Virus record (IMG/VR): IMGVR_UViG_3300042691_018495
Location: 1 to 22,039 of that record
Reading direction: 5' to 3' (one strand)
DNA length: 22,039 bases
Source of the DNA: a virus
Shown here: piece by piece, positions 5,383 to 11,316 of the stretch
Layout of the letters: the number at the start of each line of letters is the position of its first letter
How positions within the stretch are numbered: position 1 is the stretch's first letter
Translations under genes and position numbers: made by a program
The notes under the pieces: model-generated
Databases searched by the model: none
Told to the model about the DNA's origin: nothing
Seen by the model: the letters and a program-made list of their open reading frames with translations, nothing else

Positions 5383-5912
5383 GAACAGACGAACACGGCG
5401 GCGACCTGCCCACAACTCGTATGGAGAACGGTGGAACCGTTACTGCATACCCAGGTCGTGCCTGCCCACACTGCCCTGCCGCCTTCTATAAACCAGAAAG
5501 CCAACAGAGCCACATCATCGAGAAGCATCCTGGTCAGCCCTATAACCATTCGGTAGAAGATGACAAGCATCGTATTGATTATTTCCACTGGTTCACACCA
5601 CAGCATCCTCACTTCTTTGTATTAAGTGACAAGAAGAGCGGGCAATATCTTTCTAACATGACTCTCGATAGAGAGGGCAAAGTATCTGGTGTAGAAACCC
5701 ATCCTAAACATCAGCGCCAAGGACTTGCTACAAAACTCTGGGACTATGCAAAGTCTCAATCTGCTATGGGAATCCCTGAACCGAAGCATTCTGGCACCAG
5801 AACTAAAGAGGGTGAGGCATGGGCCAAGAAGATTGGTGGCGAGTTGCCACCTCGTGGTCGACTACTGAGTGCTCGTCAGATGCAGGGCATGATTGACTTT
5901 GGGAGGGATTAA
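5379..5912 (+). CDS. C2H2 zinc finger fused to a GNAT acetyltransferase-like domain (177 aa)
   Basis: Residues 29-50 form a C2H2 finger, C29-x2-C32-x12-H45-x4-H50. A GNAT-like domain follows: beta strands around FVLSDKKSGQYLSNM and VSGVETHPKHQRQGLATKLWDYA, where Q112-R113-Q114-G115-L116-A117 is the acetyl-CoA pyrophosphate loop (family Q/R-x-x-G-x-G/A). GNATs acetylate amines of small molecules or proteins. The stretch PKHSGTRTKEGEAWAKKIGG near 135-154 recurs in the next protein, so the two are paralogues. The C terminus contains LLSARQM (162-168), a variant of the shared L-S-x-x-Q-F motif placed at the opposite end. Both gene ends overlap their neighbours. The target is unknown; a host protein is inferred from context. 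Confidence 0.8.
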   Translation: MRTDEHGGDLPTTRMENGGTVTAYPGRACPHCPAAFYKPESQQSHIIEKHPGQPYNHSVEDDKHRIDYFHWFTPQHPHFFVLSDKKSGQYLSNMTLDREGKVSGVETHPKHQRQGLATKLWDYAKSQSAMGIPEPKHSGTRTKEGEAWAKKIGGELPPRGRLLSARQMQGMIDFGRD

Positions 5913-6310
5913 TGAAGCAGACTCCTAGACCATCCGACCCGAATAAGCCAAGAAACCTATCGGGCGTTCAGTTCCGCTATAGCGCTCCGCAAAAGGATGG
6001 CTTTAGATGGCATGAACTTCAAGCGATTGCGCCAGAGGTAAAGAATCGCAATAGTCAAACAGGAAAGGGCCTCGTCGTGGGAACGCTTCAATGGCATCCT
6101 CAGACTGGTGATGTCAATTGGGTGCGCACACATCAAGATTATCGAGGTCTAGGTGTCGCAACAACGATGTGGGAAAAGGCACATAAGTTATCTGCCGATA
6201 CTGGGATAAAGGCACCCAAGCACTCTAAGCACAGAACAGAAGAGGGCGAAGCCTGGGCAAAACAAGTTGGAGGCGAGATGCCACAACGTTCACCTTACGA
6301 GTTGCCATGA
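5912..6310 (+). CDS. GNAT-family acetyltransferase-like protein (132 aa)
   Basis: The 132-residue product starts MKQTPRPSDPNKPRNLSGVQF; residues 15-21 (NLSGVQF) match the shared motif. The GNAT core is VVGTLQWHPQTGDVNWVRTH followed by D-Y-R-G-L-G-V-A-T (76-84), the acetyl-CoA loop with the canonical R-G-x-G-x-A. The C terminus repeats the PKHS-x2-RT-x-EGEAWAK-x2-GGE block of the preceding protein but lacks its zinc finger, so one gene probably arose from the other by duplication. ATG at 5912 overlaps the previous TAA by one base and follows GGGAGG. Likely cytoplasmic in the host after expression or delivery; substrate unknown. Confidence 0.85.
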   Translation: MKQTPRPSDPNKPRNLSGVQFRYSAPQKDGFRWHELQAIAPEVKNRNSQTGKGLVVGTLQWHPQTGDVNWVRTHQDYRGLGVATTMWEKAHKLSADTGIKAPKHSKHRTEEGEAWAKQVGGEMPQRSPYELP

Positions 6311-6606
6311 GTAATCTATCTAATCAGCAATTCGATACCTACTACCATCGCACAGACCCAGAGAGCGCTGGTCACATTGCAAAGACTGGAAAGTTAAAGG
6401 CCTCTCACTATGAGAACATGGTCTTCGTGTCTAATAAAGAGCACGGCGGCGCAAAGCCATTCGGGCGGTCTGTCGTGGAAGTTCAAGTGCCAAAGAAGGC
6501 TTCGGGTGTTGATGTCTCATCGAATCCAGAAGTTCATGACGATGAAGTCTGGTGGGGGTTCGCGCCCAAGGATGTCAAAGTGACAAGGGCGTGGTCTGAA
6601 CTATGA
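6307..6606 (+). CDS. ADP-ribosyltransferase-like protein, H-R-T type (99 aa)
   Basis: After the N-terminal tag MSNLSNQQF (1-9) the sequence reads YYHRTDPESAGHIAKTGKL (12-30) and then NMVFVSN (37-43). This is the layout of the first half of many small ADP-ribosyltransferase folds (Y-H-R/G-T, then A-x2-I-x3-G, then a V-F-V-S strand). VVEVQVPK and the final WWGFAPKDVKVTRAW resemble the later strands. Such enzymes move ADP-ribose from NAD+ to proteins or nucleic acids; T4 Alt, ModA and ModB are phage precedents acting on host RNA polymerase and ribosomal proteins. No clear catalytic Glu can be assigned, so activity is uncertain. The first 19 bases nearly match those of the next gene (17 of 19). 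Confidence 0.65.
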   Translation: MSNLSNQQFDTYYHRTDPESAGHIAKTGKLKASHYENMVFVSNKEHGGAKPFGRSVVEVQVPKKASGVDVSSNPEVHDDEVWWGFAPKDVKVTRAWSEL

Positions 6607-6947
6607 GCAATCTATCTAACGAACTATTTTTTGAGGCACATCGTGGCGTAGGTCAACCACTAGAGAAGCCGTTGGGTCGCCACTGGTCTGCTCAATACTC
6701 TACTGCTGGTGACTTCGCCTTCTGGAATCATGAAAAGGGCATCGTAGTAAGTGCAAAGATTCCAATGTCATCTGTTGAAACACATACCGAGACATTGAAA
6801 GATTTAGAAGTAGGCGGTAAGTATGCGGCAGAGAAAGAGATTCCAGTAAAACCTGGTGCACCTGTTTATGTAACTCGAACTATACGAGAGACAGACAAGC
6901 GCTTCCGTACTCGTAAATACAATCCACCACGGGAGATGAGAGCATGA
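6603..6947 (+). CDS. ADP-ribosyltransferase-like protein, H-R-G type (114 aa)
   Basis: The N terminus is MSNLSNELF, nearly the same tag as the preceding protein, running into FEAHRGVG (10-17). GRHWSAQYSTAGDFAFW (25-41) follows, then IVVSAKIPMSSVETHTETL. R-G at the first strand, a G-R-x-W-S strand and a following A-x2-F-A helix are the outline of R-S-E type ADP-ribosyltransferases. The C terminus (TRTIRETDKRFRTRKYNPPREMRA) is basic. The ATG overlaps the upstream TGA by four bases. The tag may shade into the first beta strand, so L-F here is weaker evidence for a shared motif. Substrate unknown; a host protein target is inferred from context. Confidence 0.65.
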   Translation: MSNLSNELFFEAHRGVGQPLEKPLGRHWSAQYSTAGDFAFWNHEKGIVVSAKIPMSSVETHTETLKDLEVGGKYAAEKEIPVKPGAPVYVTRTIRETDKRFRTRKYNPPREMRA

Positions 6948-7330
6948 GCGCACCACTATCAGGCTCGTTATTTCACGGCACTATTGAAACTCTTAAACCA
7001 GGAGACCTTATCAAGCCTCGTTACAGTGGCGCTAAAGCCTGGGCAACTCCATCTTTTGAAGATGCAGAGAAGCACGCTAAAGACCGCATTTCTTCTGGCT
7101 TAGGTTTTGAATCTGAAGGCAAGCATCCACATCACGGCAATATCTACGAAGTAGAGCCTGTTGCTCCTAATCTTCACTCTGATGCATCAAGTCAAGACTT
7201 TCCTGGGGCACGTTCTAGCAATGTAGGTTTTGTTGTAAAGAATCACGTAGCCTCTGTGTTGAATCCATACATTGAAGCACGTTCAGGTCGTGACCCTTAT
7301 ACCAACAGTGCTTACCACAGAGGCATCTAA
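6944..7330 (+). CDS. Arr-like ADP-ribosyltransferase (rifampin ADP-ribosyltransferase family) (128 aa)
   Basis: The product starts MSAPLSGSLFHGTIETLKPGDLI. Residues 10-23 match the opening of Arr enzymes (F/Y-H-G-T, then L-K-x-G-D-L-I), with H11 in the position of the family's NAD-contacting His. A-T-P-S-F-E-D-A (34-41) follows, then GNIYEVEPV (65-73), the family's I-Y-x-V-E-P strand, and a S-x2-F-P-G-A-x-S-S-N segment resembling the Arr C terminus. W33 stands where Arr enzymes usually have an aromatic Tyr. The size, 128 residues, is close to the roughly 140 of Arr. Known Arr proteins inactivate rifamycins; in a phage effector cluster another target, for example RNA polymerase or nucleic acid, is equally plausible. 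The N-terminal PLSGSLF fits the shared motif. Confidence 0.75.
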   Translation: MSAPLSGSLFHGTIETLKPGDLIKPRYSGAKAWATPSFEDAEKHAKDRISSGLGFESEGKHPHHGNIYEVEPVAPNLHSDASSQDFPGARSSNVGFVVKNHVASVLNPYIEARSGRDPYTNSAYHRGI

Positions 7331-7512
7331 TGACCTGCAAGCACGTCTATGAAATTATTGGCGCGGATATCTGTCCCGCGTGCGGGCGCGATACCCACGA
7401 GACTAACTTCAGGGTCCAGAACGACCTACATAGGCAGTGGATAGCCGACGGCAAGGCCGACTGGAACGTCTGTCCTCAGGGCGGCACCATACGTGGCTGG
7501 TGGAGCATTTAG
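7330..7512 (+). CDS. Small zinc-binding protein (60 aa)
   Basis: The product starts MTCKHVYEIIGADICPACGRDTHETN. Candidate ligands are C3, H5, C15, C18 and H23, forming a zinc-ribbon-like C-x-H...C-x2-C site. The remainder (HRQWIADGKADW, GGTIRGWWSI) is Trp-rich. The sequence type is familiar from actinobacterial phages but I cannot name a family. The ATG overlaps the upstream TAA by one base, so it closes the coupled run that begins at 5200. Base composition is somewhat GC-richer than its neighbours by eye. Confidence 0.7.
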   Translation: MTCKHVYEIIGADICPACGRDTHETNFRVQNDLHRQWIADGKADWNVCPQGGTIRGWWSI

Positions 7513-7590
7513 GGCAATTCGGACACAAAGTTAGCAGAAGCGCCCCTCATACCCCCCTGGTATCCTTGGCCTAAAGCGAAGGGAACCCCA

Positions 7591-8142
7591 ATGACCACGA
7601 TAATCGGTGTCCAGTATGACGATTCGTGCTTATTGATGGCAGACAATCAAGTAACACTTGATGGTGGACGCAGATATAAGCATCCTGATATGAAGAAGAT
7701 TAGCAAGGTAGGCGAATACCTCGTTGCTGGTTCCGGTGAAGTTGCGCCCTGCGATATTGCGCAACACCTATGGAACCCACCTGCTATGACTGCCAAAGAT
7801 AGAAAAGATACGTATCACTTCGTTATTGCAAAGTTAATGCCATCGCTACGCAAATGTCTTGAAGATAATGGTTATGACTTTGACGATGGCAAGGCTGACG
7901 GTAAGTCCGGTGAGACCAGATTTAATCTGTTAATTGCCGCTAATGGTCAAATATTTGATGTTGCTGACGATATGTCAGTCTGTATGTCAGATGTAGGGTT
8001 CTATGGCGTTGGTTCTGGTTCTCCTTATGCTTTAGGTGCTTTATATGCTGGTGTAAAGCCAGAGAAGGCTATGGCTGTTGCTGAGAAGATAGACGTCAAC
8101 ACTTCTGGGCCGTTTCAAAAGGAAGTCCAGTACAAGAAGTAA
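7591..8142 (+). CDS. Ntn-hydrolase, HslV/proteasome beta-subunit-like (183 aa)
   Basis: The product begins MTTIIGVQYDDSCLLMADNQVT, the signature of 20S proteasome beta and HslV subunits after removal of Met. T2 would be the N-terminal nucleophile, D18 corresponds to Asp17 of the mature enzyme, and K35 or K36 in MKKISKVGEYLVAGSG to the catalytic Lys33. The later GFYGVGSGSPYALGALYAG matches the family's G-S-G-x2-A-x-G-A strand and helix. No propeptide is present. The length fits HslV (about 175). No HslU-like ATPase is visible in the window. In a phage it could be a maturation protease or degrade or process delivered proteins; its substrate is unknown. The gene starts 78 bases after the effector operon with an AAGGGA ribosome site. 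Confidence 0.85.
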   Translation: MTTIIGVQYDDSCLLMADNQVTLDGGRRYKHPDMKKISKVGEYLVAGSGEVAPCDIAQHLWNPPAMTAKDRKDTYHFVIAKLMPSLRKCLEDNGYDFDDGKADGKSGETRFNLLIAANGQIFDVADDMSVCMSDVGFYGVGSGSPYALGALYAGVKPEKAMAVAEKIDVNTSGPFQKEVQYKK

Positions 8143-8146
8143 CTTC

Positions 8147-8162
8147 TGTGAAATAAATCACA
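8147..8162. promoter_or_regulatory. CRP/GlxR-type operator, exact consensus match
   Basis: TGTGAAATAAATCACA at 8147-8162 fits TGTGA-N2-TA-N2-TCACA, the consensus for actinobacterial GlxR and close to that of CRP, with all twelve defined positions matching. It is intergenic: five bases after the stop of the Ntn-hydrolase gene and 68 bases before the hsp20 start. Regulation of hsp20 by a host cAMP-responsive regulator is inference from the site. Confidence 0.65.
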
Positions 8163-8230
8163 TTCTGCTATTGTTACTTATACGGCTTGCCGATTGGGAG
8201 CCTTTAACTAGTCTCGTCTAAGGAGAGATT

Positions 8231-8725
8231 ATGATGTATGAACTATCTAAACCAAAGCAATTAAAAAAGTATCCAGATTACGATTACGGAAAAATAGTAG
8301 AAAAACCAACGGACCCATTTCAGCAACTCAATTCATTCTTAAGTTCATGGACTGTTGGATTTGATAGACATTTCCAACTTCTTGAAGAGTTACGTAATAC
8401 AAGTAAGTCAACATATCCACCATATAACATTATCCAAGTCGATGATGAAGAGACCTACCTCATCGAGATTGCAGCGGCTGGTTTCACCAAGTCGGATATC
8501 GAGATTACTTCTCAAGGTAACAGCCTTACCGTTACAGGGAAAAAAGACACAGATTCTGCCGACTATGTTCACAAGGGCATAGCCGCTCGTAACTTTGAGC
8601 AAAAGTTTGCATTAGCAGATGACGTGAAGGTCATCTCTGCTCAGATGAAGGACGGAATCTTGACTATCCGTCTAGAGCGAGAAATTCCTGAACATAAGAA
8701 ACCACGGACTATAAATATCAAGTAA
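8231..8725 (+). CDS. Hsp20-family small heat-shock protein (164 aa)
   Basis: Residues about 62-164 form an alpha-crystallin domain: YPPYNIIQVDDEETYLIEIAAAGF, then KSDIEITSQGNSLTVTGKK, AARNFEQKFALADDVKV and KDGILTIRLEREIPE, ending in KPRTINIK. The A-x2-G-F and G-I-L-x-I/L motifs are typical. The roughly 60-residue N-terminal arm is unrelated, as usual in the family. Hsp20 proteins form oligomers that hold unfolded proteins without ATP; phage copies (for example in cyanophages) are thought to help scaffold or virion assembly. AGGAG precedes the start; two ATG codons (8231, 8234) are possible. A perfect GlxR/CRP-like site lies upstream. Confidence 0.92.
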   Translation: MMYELSKPKQLKKYPDYDYGKIVEKPTDPFQQLNSFLSSWTVGFDRHFQLLEELRNTSKSTYPPYNIIQVDDEETYLIEIAAAGFTKSDIEITSQGNSLTVTGKKDTDSADYVHKGIAARNFEQKFALADDVKVISAQMKDGILTIRLEREIPEHKKPRTINIK

Positions 8726-8804
8726 CCTACGTCACACAATTTAATAAGAGGCTCCTGGGTATGAGCACGCAAAAACTGCCCATTCAATCTGCTAGGCTCT
8801 CCGC

Positions 8805-9311
8805 ATGATTGTTAGCCTAAGCAAAGAAGAAGTCAGAGCCTGCGCAGATATCGCATTAAATCGATGGATGATGAAATGGGGCAGTGTTGACCGCCCAAAT
8901 TATGCAGGCGATAATAAAGTTAAATTAGAGCCAGAGATTGCAGCAAATGTTCGTACTATCGTTGCAGAGTACGCTGTTGCAAAACTCTATAAAATGCCAT
9001 TGACATTTCCGTTCTATCCAAATGAAGAACATGTGTATCGCCAACATATTCCTGATGTCGGCACACAGGTTGAAGTAAAGAGCGTTAGAACACGTGATGA
9101 GATTCCAGTCTTTCCTAAAGACATAAAGCCTGGTCGTCTTCTCGTGGGCGCACGCGTACTTGACCGTGATTACTACTCAGAAGTAGAGGTATACGGTTGG
9201 CTTCGCATGGAGGATGTACAGCGAGATGAATGGAAGTACGCACCAGAAGGTTCATGGAGAATCCCACTAACCGAATTTAATGATTCGATACCAGAGGAAG
9301 TTCATGTCTAA
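8805..9311 (+). CDS. PD-(D/E)XK nuclease-like protein (168 aa)
   Basis: A PD-(D/E)XK core is visible: E55 in a helix (IVAEYAVAKLY), D84 in IPDVGTQ, and E90-V91-K92 in VEVKSVRTR, followed by a strand LLVGARVLD and a YSEVEVYGWL strand. The spacing fits small Holliday-junction-resolvase or restriction-like nucleases found in phages. Such an enzyme could process replication or packaging intermediates or degrade host DNA; the target is unknown. The ribosome site upstream of ATG 8805 is poor. The last eight bases overlap the next gene. Confidence 0.75.
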   Translation: MIVSLSKEEVRACADIALNRWMMKWGSVDRPNYAGDNKVKLEPEIAANVRTIVAEYAVAKLYKMPLTFPFYPNEEHVYRQHIPDVGTQVEVKSVRTRDEIPVFPKDIKPGRLLVGARVLDRDYYSEVEVYGWLRMEDVQRDEWKYAPEGSWRIPLTEFNDSIPEEVHV

Positions 9312-9567
9312 AACACAGGATAAGAGAAAGCAAAGAAGAATCGAACAAGCAGAATTTTTATGGGAGCAGGCACAACTGACTGCTGCCCTTGCAAAGACCA
9401 ATCTAGACTTAGCCATAGAGTCTTTTAAGGATGCCATGGGTGAACTAACAGAGGAACAGGTAAAGGCAACCGAAGAAAAGGCTCAAGAGCAGTACAAGCG
9501 CCTGGAGGATTACCTTATGACCGAAAAAGAGAAGTACTTAGAAAGACTAGGAATCCAACAAGACTGA
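9304..9567 (+). CDS. Coiled-coil protein (87 aa)
   Basis: The product starts MSKTQDKRKQRRIEQAEFLW and is almost entirely charged helix (Glu, Lys, Gln, Ala; heptads such as LAIESFKDAMGELTEEQVKATEEK). A long coiled coil is predicted by eye. The start at 9304 follows GAGGAAG and overlaps the preceding stop by eight bases; a longer frame from 9280 lacks this site. The family is not recognised. A scaffold, lysis-accessory or regulatory role is possible. Confidence 0.75.
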   Translation: MSKTQDKRKQRRIEQAEFLWEQAQLTAALAKTNLDLAIESFKDAMGELTEEQVKATEEKAQEQYKRLEDYLMTEKEKYLERLGIQQD

Positions 9568-9579
9568 TAAAATCAGTGT

Positions 9580-9801
9580 GTGCTAAAACTGACTACTTTC
9601 CTCTTGGCTCTTACAGCCCTTCTATCTGGCTGTGGGTACGATGGTCATTACCGTTATCCGTGCCAAGACCCAGCAAATTGGGAACTAGAGGAGTGTAAAC
9701 CGCCTATCTGCACAACTAACGGAGCCTGCCCAGAAGACTTGGTGGGTCCTGACATATTTAATGGAACATCAGACACAACAGAGGAAACAACAAATGAGTA
9801 A
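9580..9801 (+). CDS. Small lipoprotein (73 aa, GTG start)
   Basis: A GTG start at 9580 gives LKLTTFLLALTALLSGC, a lipoprotein signal peptide with lipobox L-S-G-C and acylated Cys at residue 18. The mature part is about 56 residues with four more Cys (C28, C39, C44, C50), Pro and acidic residues. It should be exported and anchored to the outer face of the host cytoplasmic membrane. It lies directly upstream of the candidate holin and endolysin and overlaps the former by eight bases. Phage lipoproteins of this size include superinfection-exclusion proteins and lysis accessories; the choice cannot be made here. Confidence 0.75.
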   Translation: MLKLTTFLLALTALLSGCGYDGHYRYPCQDPANWELEECKPPICTTNGACPEDLVGPDIFNGTSDTTEETTNE

Positions 9802-10198
9802 ATATAGGTACACATCTGCGGAACTAGATGCACGATTAAAATTTGCACTAGGCATCATGCTTGGAGTTATCCTTCTATCAACAACGCTAGGAATTCTCTA
9901 CGCTCTCATTTTCGTAACTCAGCCAGTAAACGCACAGTCTGAGAACGACAAGATGTTCTTTAACGTACTGGGTAGCGTTGCTACATTCATTACTGGAACT
10001 CTGGCGGGTCTTTTAATTGGTAAGAGTGGTGCGCAAGAAATGAAAGAAGCAATGGAGACTTCGTATACAAGCACTACTGAAGAACCAGTTGCTCCAGTTG
10101 CGGTAGAAGAAACTGTTACAGAAGAAGTTCCAACTGGTAAGCCTGAAGGTGAAATGCCAGAAGAGCAACCTATTGATGAAGATTGGGATAAAGACTAA
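9794..10198 (+). CDS. Two-helix membrane protein, candidate holin (134 aa)
   Basis: The product starts MSKYRYTSAELDARLKFALG. Two hydrophobic segments are seen, about residues 17-38 (FALGIMLGVILLSTTLGILYAL) and about 55-72 (FNVLGSVATFITGTLAGLLIG). A long acidic, Pro-rich cytoplasmic-looking tail follows (EEPVAPVAVEETVTEEVP). Two membrane helices and a charged tail directly upstream of a CHAP endolysin, with a TAATG overlap, make a class II-type holin the leading guess; a lysis regulator is the alternative. The start at 9794 follows AGAGGA by 8 bases. Confidence 0.7.
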   Translation: MSKYRYTSAELDARLKFALGIMLGVILLSTTLGILYALIFVTQPVNAQSENDKMFFNVLGSVATFITGTLAGLLIGKSGAQEMKEAMETSYTSTTEEPVAPVAVEETVTEEVPTGKPEGEMPEEQPIDEDWDKD

Positions 10199-10770
10199 TG
10201 GCAGAAATGGGAACAGCAGCCAAACTAATTGAGGTTGCAAAAGCAGAGATTGGGACTATTGAAGGTCCAAAAGACAACGAAACAAAGTATGGCAAGTTTA
10301 CTAAAGCAAACTTTCAGCCATGGTGTGGTTCGTTTGTTATGTGGTGTGGTGACCAGGCCGGAGTAAAGATTCCAAACACTGTGTATACACCTGGTGGTGC
10401 AGCAGCATTTAAGAAGGCTGGTCGTTGGTATGATGCACAAATTTGTGACCCAGAACCAGGAGACATCGCTTACTTTGATTTCCCAGCAGATGGTGTAGAC
10501 CGCATCTCACATGTAGGTATCGTTATCAAAGACAACGAAGACGGGACTGTCTGGTGCATTGAAGGCAACACCACCAATCGCAAAGGCGGAAGCCAAAGAA
10601 ATGGTGGAGAGGTCTGCAAACAACTTCGTGCCTATAAGAAGAACAAGGCTGGAGTACAGGTTTCAATCGTAGGATTTGGTCGTCCAAAGTTTAAGGGAGC
10701 GGCAAAGACTGAGGCTGCAGCACCTGCTGCTGAAGCCAAGGTATGTAGCGAGTGCAAGCGACCATTGTAA
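10198..10770 (+). CDS. CHAP-domain peptidoglycan hydrolase, endolysin (190 aa)
   Basis: Residues about 7-150 form a CHAP (NlpC/P60-like) domain. C43 in QPWCGSFVMWC is the nucleophile, H105 in RISHVGIVI the base, and E122 or N124 in CIEGNTT the third residue; DPEPGDIAYFD is also typical. CHAP enzymes cut peptidoglycan as amidases or endopeptidases. An Ala/Glu-rich linker leads to a C-terminal CSECKRPL, which looks like half of a zinc ribbon and may be a minimal wall-binding or dimer element. No signal peptide is seen, so release would need the upstream holin candidate. It overlaps both neighbours through TAATG junctions. Confidence 0.9.
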   Translation: MAEMGTAAKLIEVAKAEIGTIEGPKDNETKYGKFTKANFQPWCGSFVMWCGDQAGVKIPNTVYTPGGAAAFKKAGRWYDAQICDPEPGDIAYFDFPADGVDRISHVGIVIKDNEDGTVWCIEGNTTNRKGGSQRNGGEVCKQLRAYKKNKAGVQVSIVGFGRPKFKGAAKTEAAAPAAEAKVCSECKRPL

Positions 10771-10979
10771 TGACCTCTACCGACACTAGAGCGCCTCTAA
10801 CCGCCCAGGATAGATGCGACAAGTGTGGAGCGGCAGCAATGGTTCGTGCAATGCTACTAACTGGAGAGTTGTACTTTTGTGGGCATCATGCTCGAAAAGT
10901 TGCAACTTCTCTGGTGTTGAAATCTATTGAGGTCTATGACCCAGAAGGTGTGTTCAACTATGGCAAGCAATCTTTATAG
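10770..10979 (+). CDS. DUF7455-like zinc-ribbon protein (69 aa)
   Basis: The product contains LTAQDRCDKCGAAAMVRAML (10-29) and LYFCGHHARK (34-43), giving the metal ligands C16, C19, C37 and H39 or H40. This matches the small actinobacterial DUF7455 family in both motif and length. Host genomes and phages of Actinobacteria commonly carry it; its function is unknown. The start at 10770 overlaps the lysin stop by one base, and the 3' end overlaps the next gene by 20 bases. Confidence 0.8.
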   Translation: MTSTDTRAPLTAQDRCDKCGAAAMVRAMLLTGELYFCGHHARKVATSLVLKSIEVYDPEGVFNYGKQSL

Positions 10980-11316
10980 AGTTGGCGTAGGAATGATGGG
11001 TGGCGTAAAAGGCACCTATGGTCGTTACAGCATCGGCCCACGAGTTAATGGTCTAGCGTCTCAATTTAACCAAATGCCAAATGTTGAAGAACAACAAATG
11101 CGTAGATTTGGACGGAAAAAAGAATCAGGTTATACAGGTGCTGGCTATTGGTACGGTAATTACCCAAACATGATTGGAGCAATGGGCTCTGGTGAGGTTA
11201 GGAATGAAATTCCTAACCCACCAAAAAAGATGAGCAAGTCAAAGAAAACAGCAACTGCTGCAGATACTATGGGAATTGGTGGAACAACATTCAATGGCGC
11301 AGCAGGAGTAAGTTAA
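10960..11316 (+). CDS. Gly/Tyr/Met-rich hypothetical protein (118 aa)
   Basis: The product starts MASNLYRVGVGMMGGVKGTY and is rich in Gly, Tyr, Asn and Met with few charged residues in the middle (YTGAGYWYGNYPNMIGAMG) and a basic patch (PKKMSKSKK). Low-complexity composition suggests disorder or a structural virion component. ATG at 10960 follows AGAAGG and sits inside the preceding gene. No family is recognised. It contains LASQF (residues 32-36), loosely like the shared motif, but this is probably chance. Confidence 0.7.
   Translation: MASNLYRVGVGMMGGVKGTYGRYSIGPRVNGLASQFNQMPNVEEQQMRRFGRKKESGYTGAGYWYGNYPNMIGAMGSGEVRNEIPNPPKKMSKSKKTATAADTMGIGGTTFNGAAGVS

Noticed and set aside
7549-7563. Small palindrome ATACC-CCCCT-GGTAT before the Ntn-hydrolase gene.
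   Set aside because: Only five base pairs with no T tract or known operator match; too weak to call a site.
9280-9303. Upstream start for the coiled-coil protein.
   Set aside because: The ATG at 9304 has a GAGGAAG ribosome site and a normal eight-base overlap; the upstream codon has neither.
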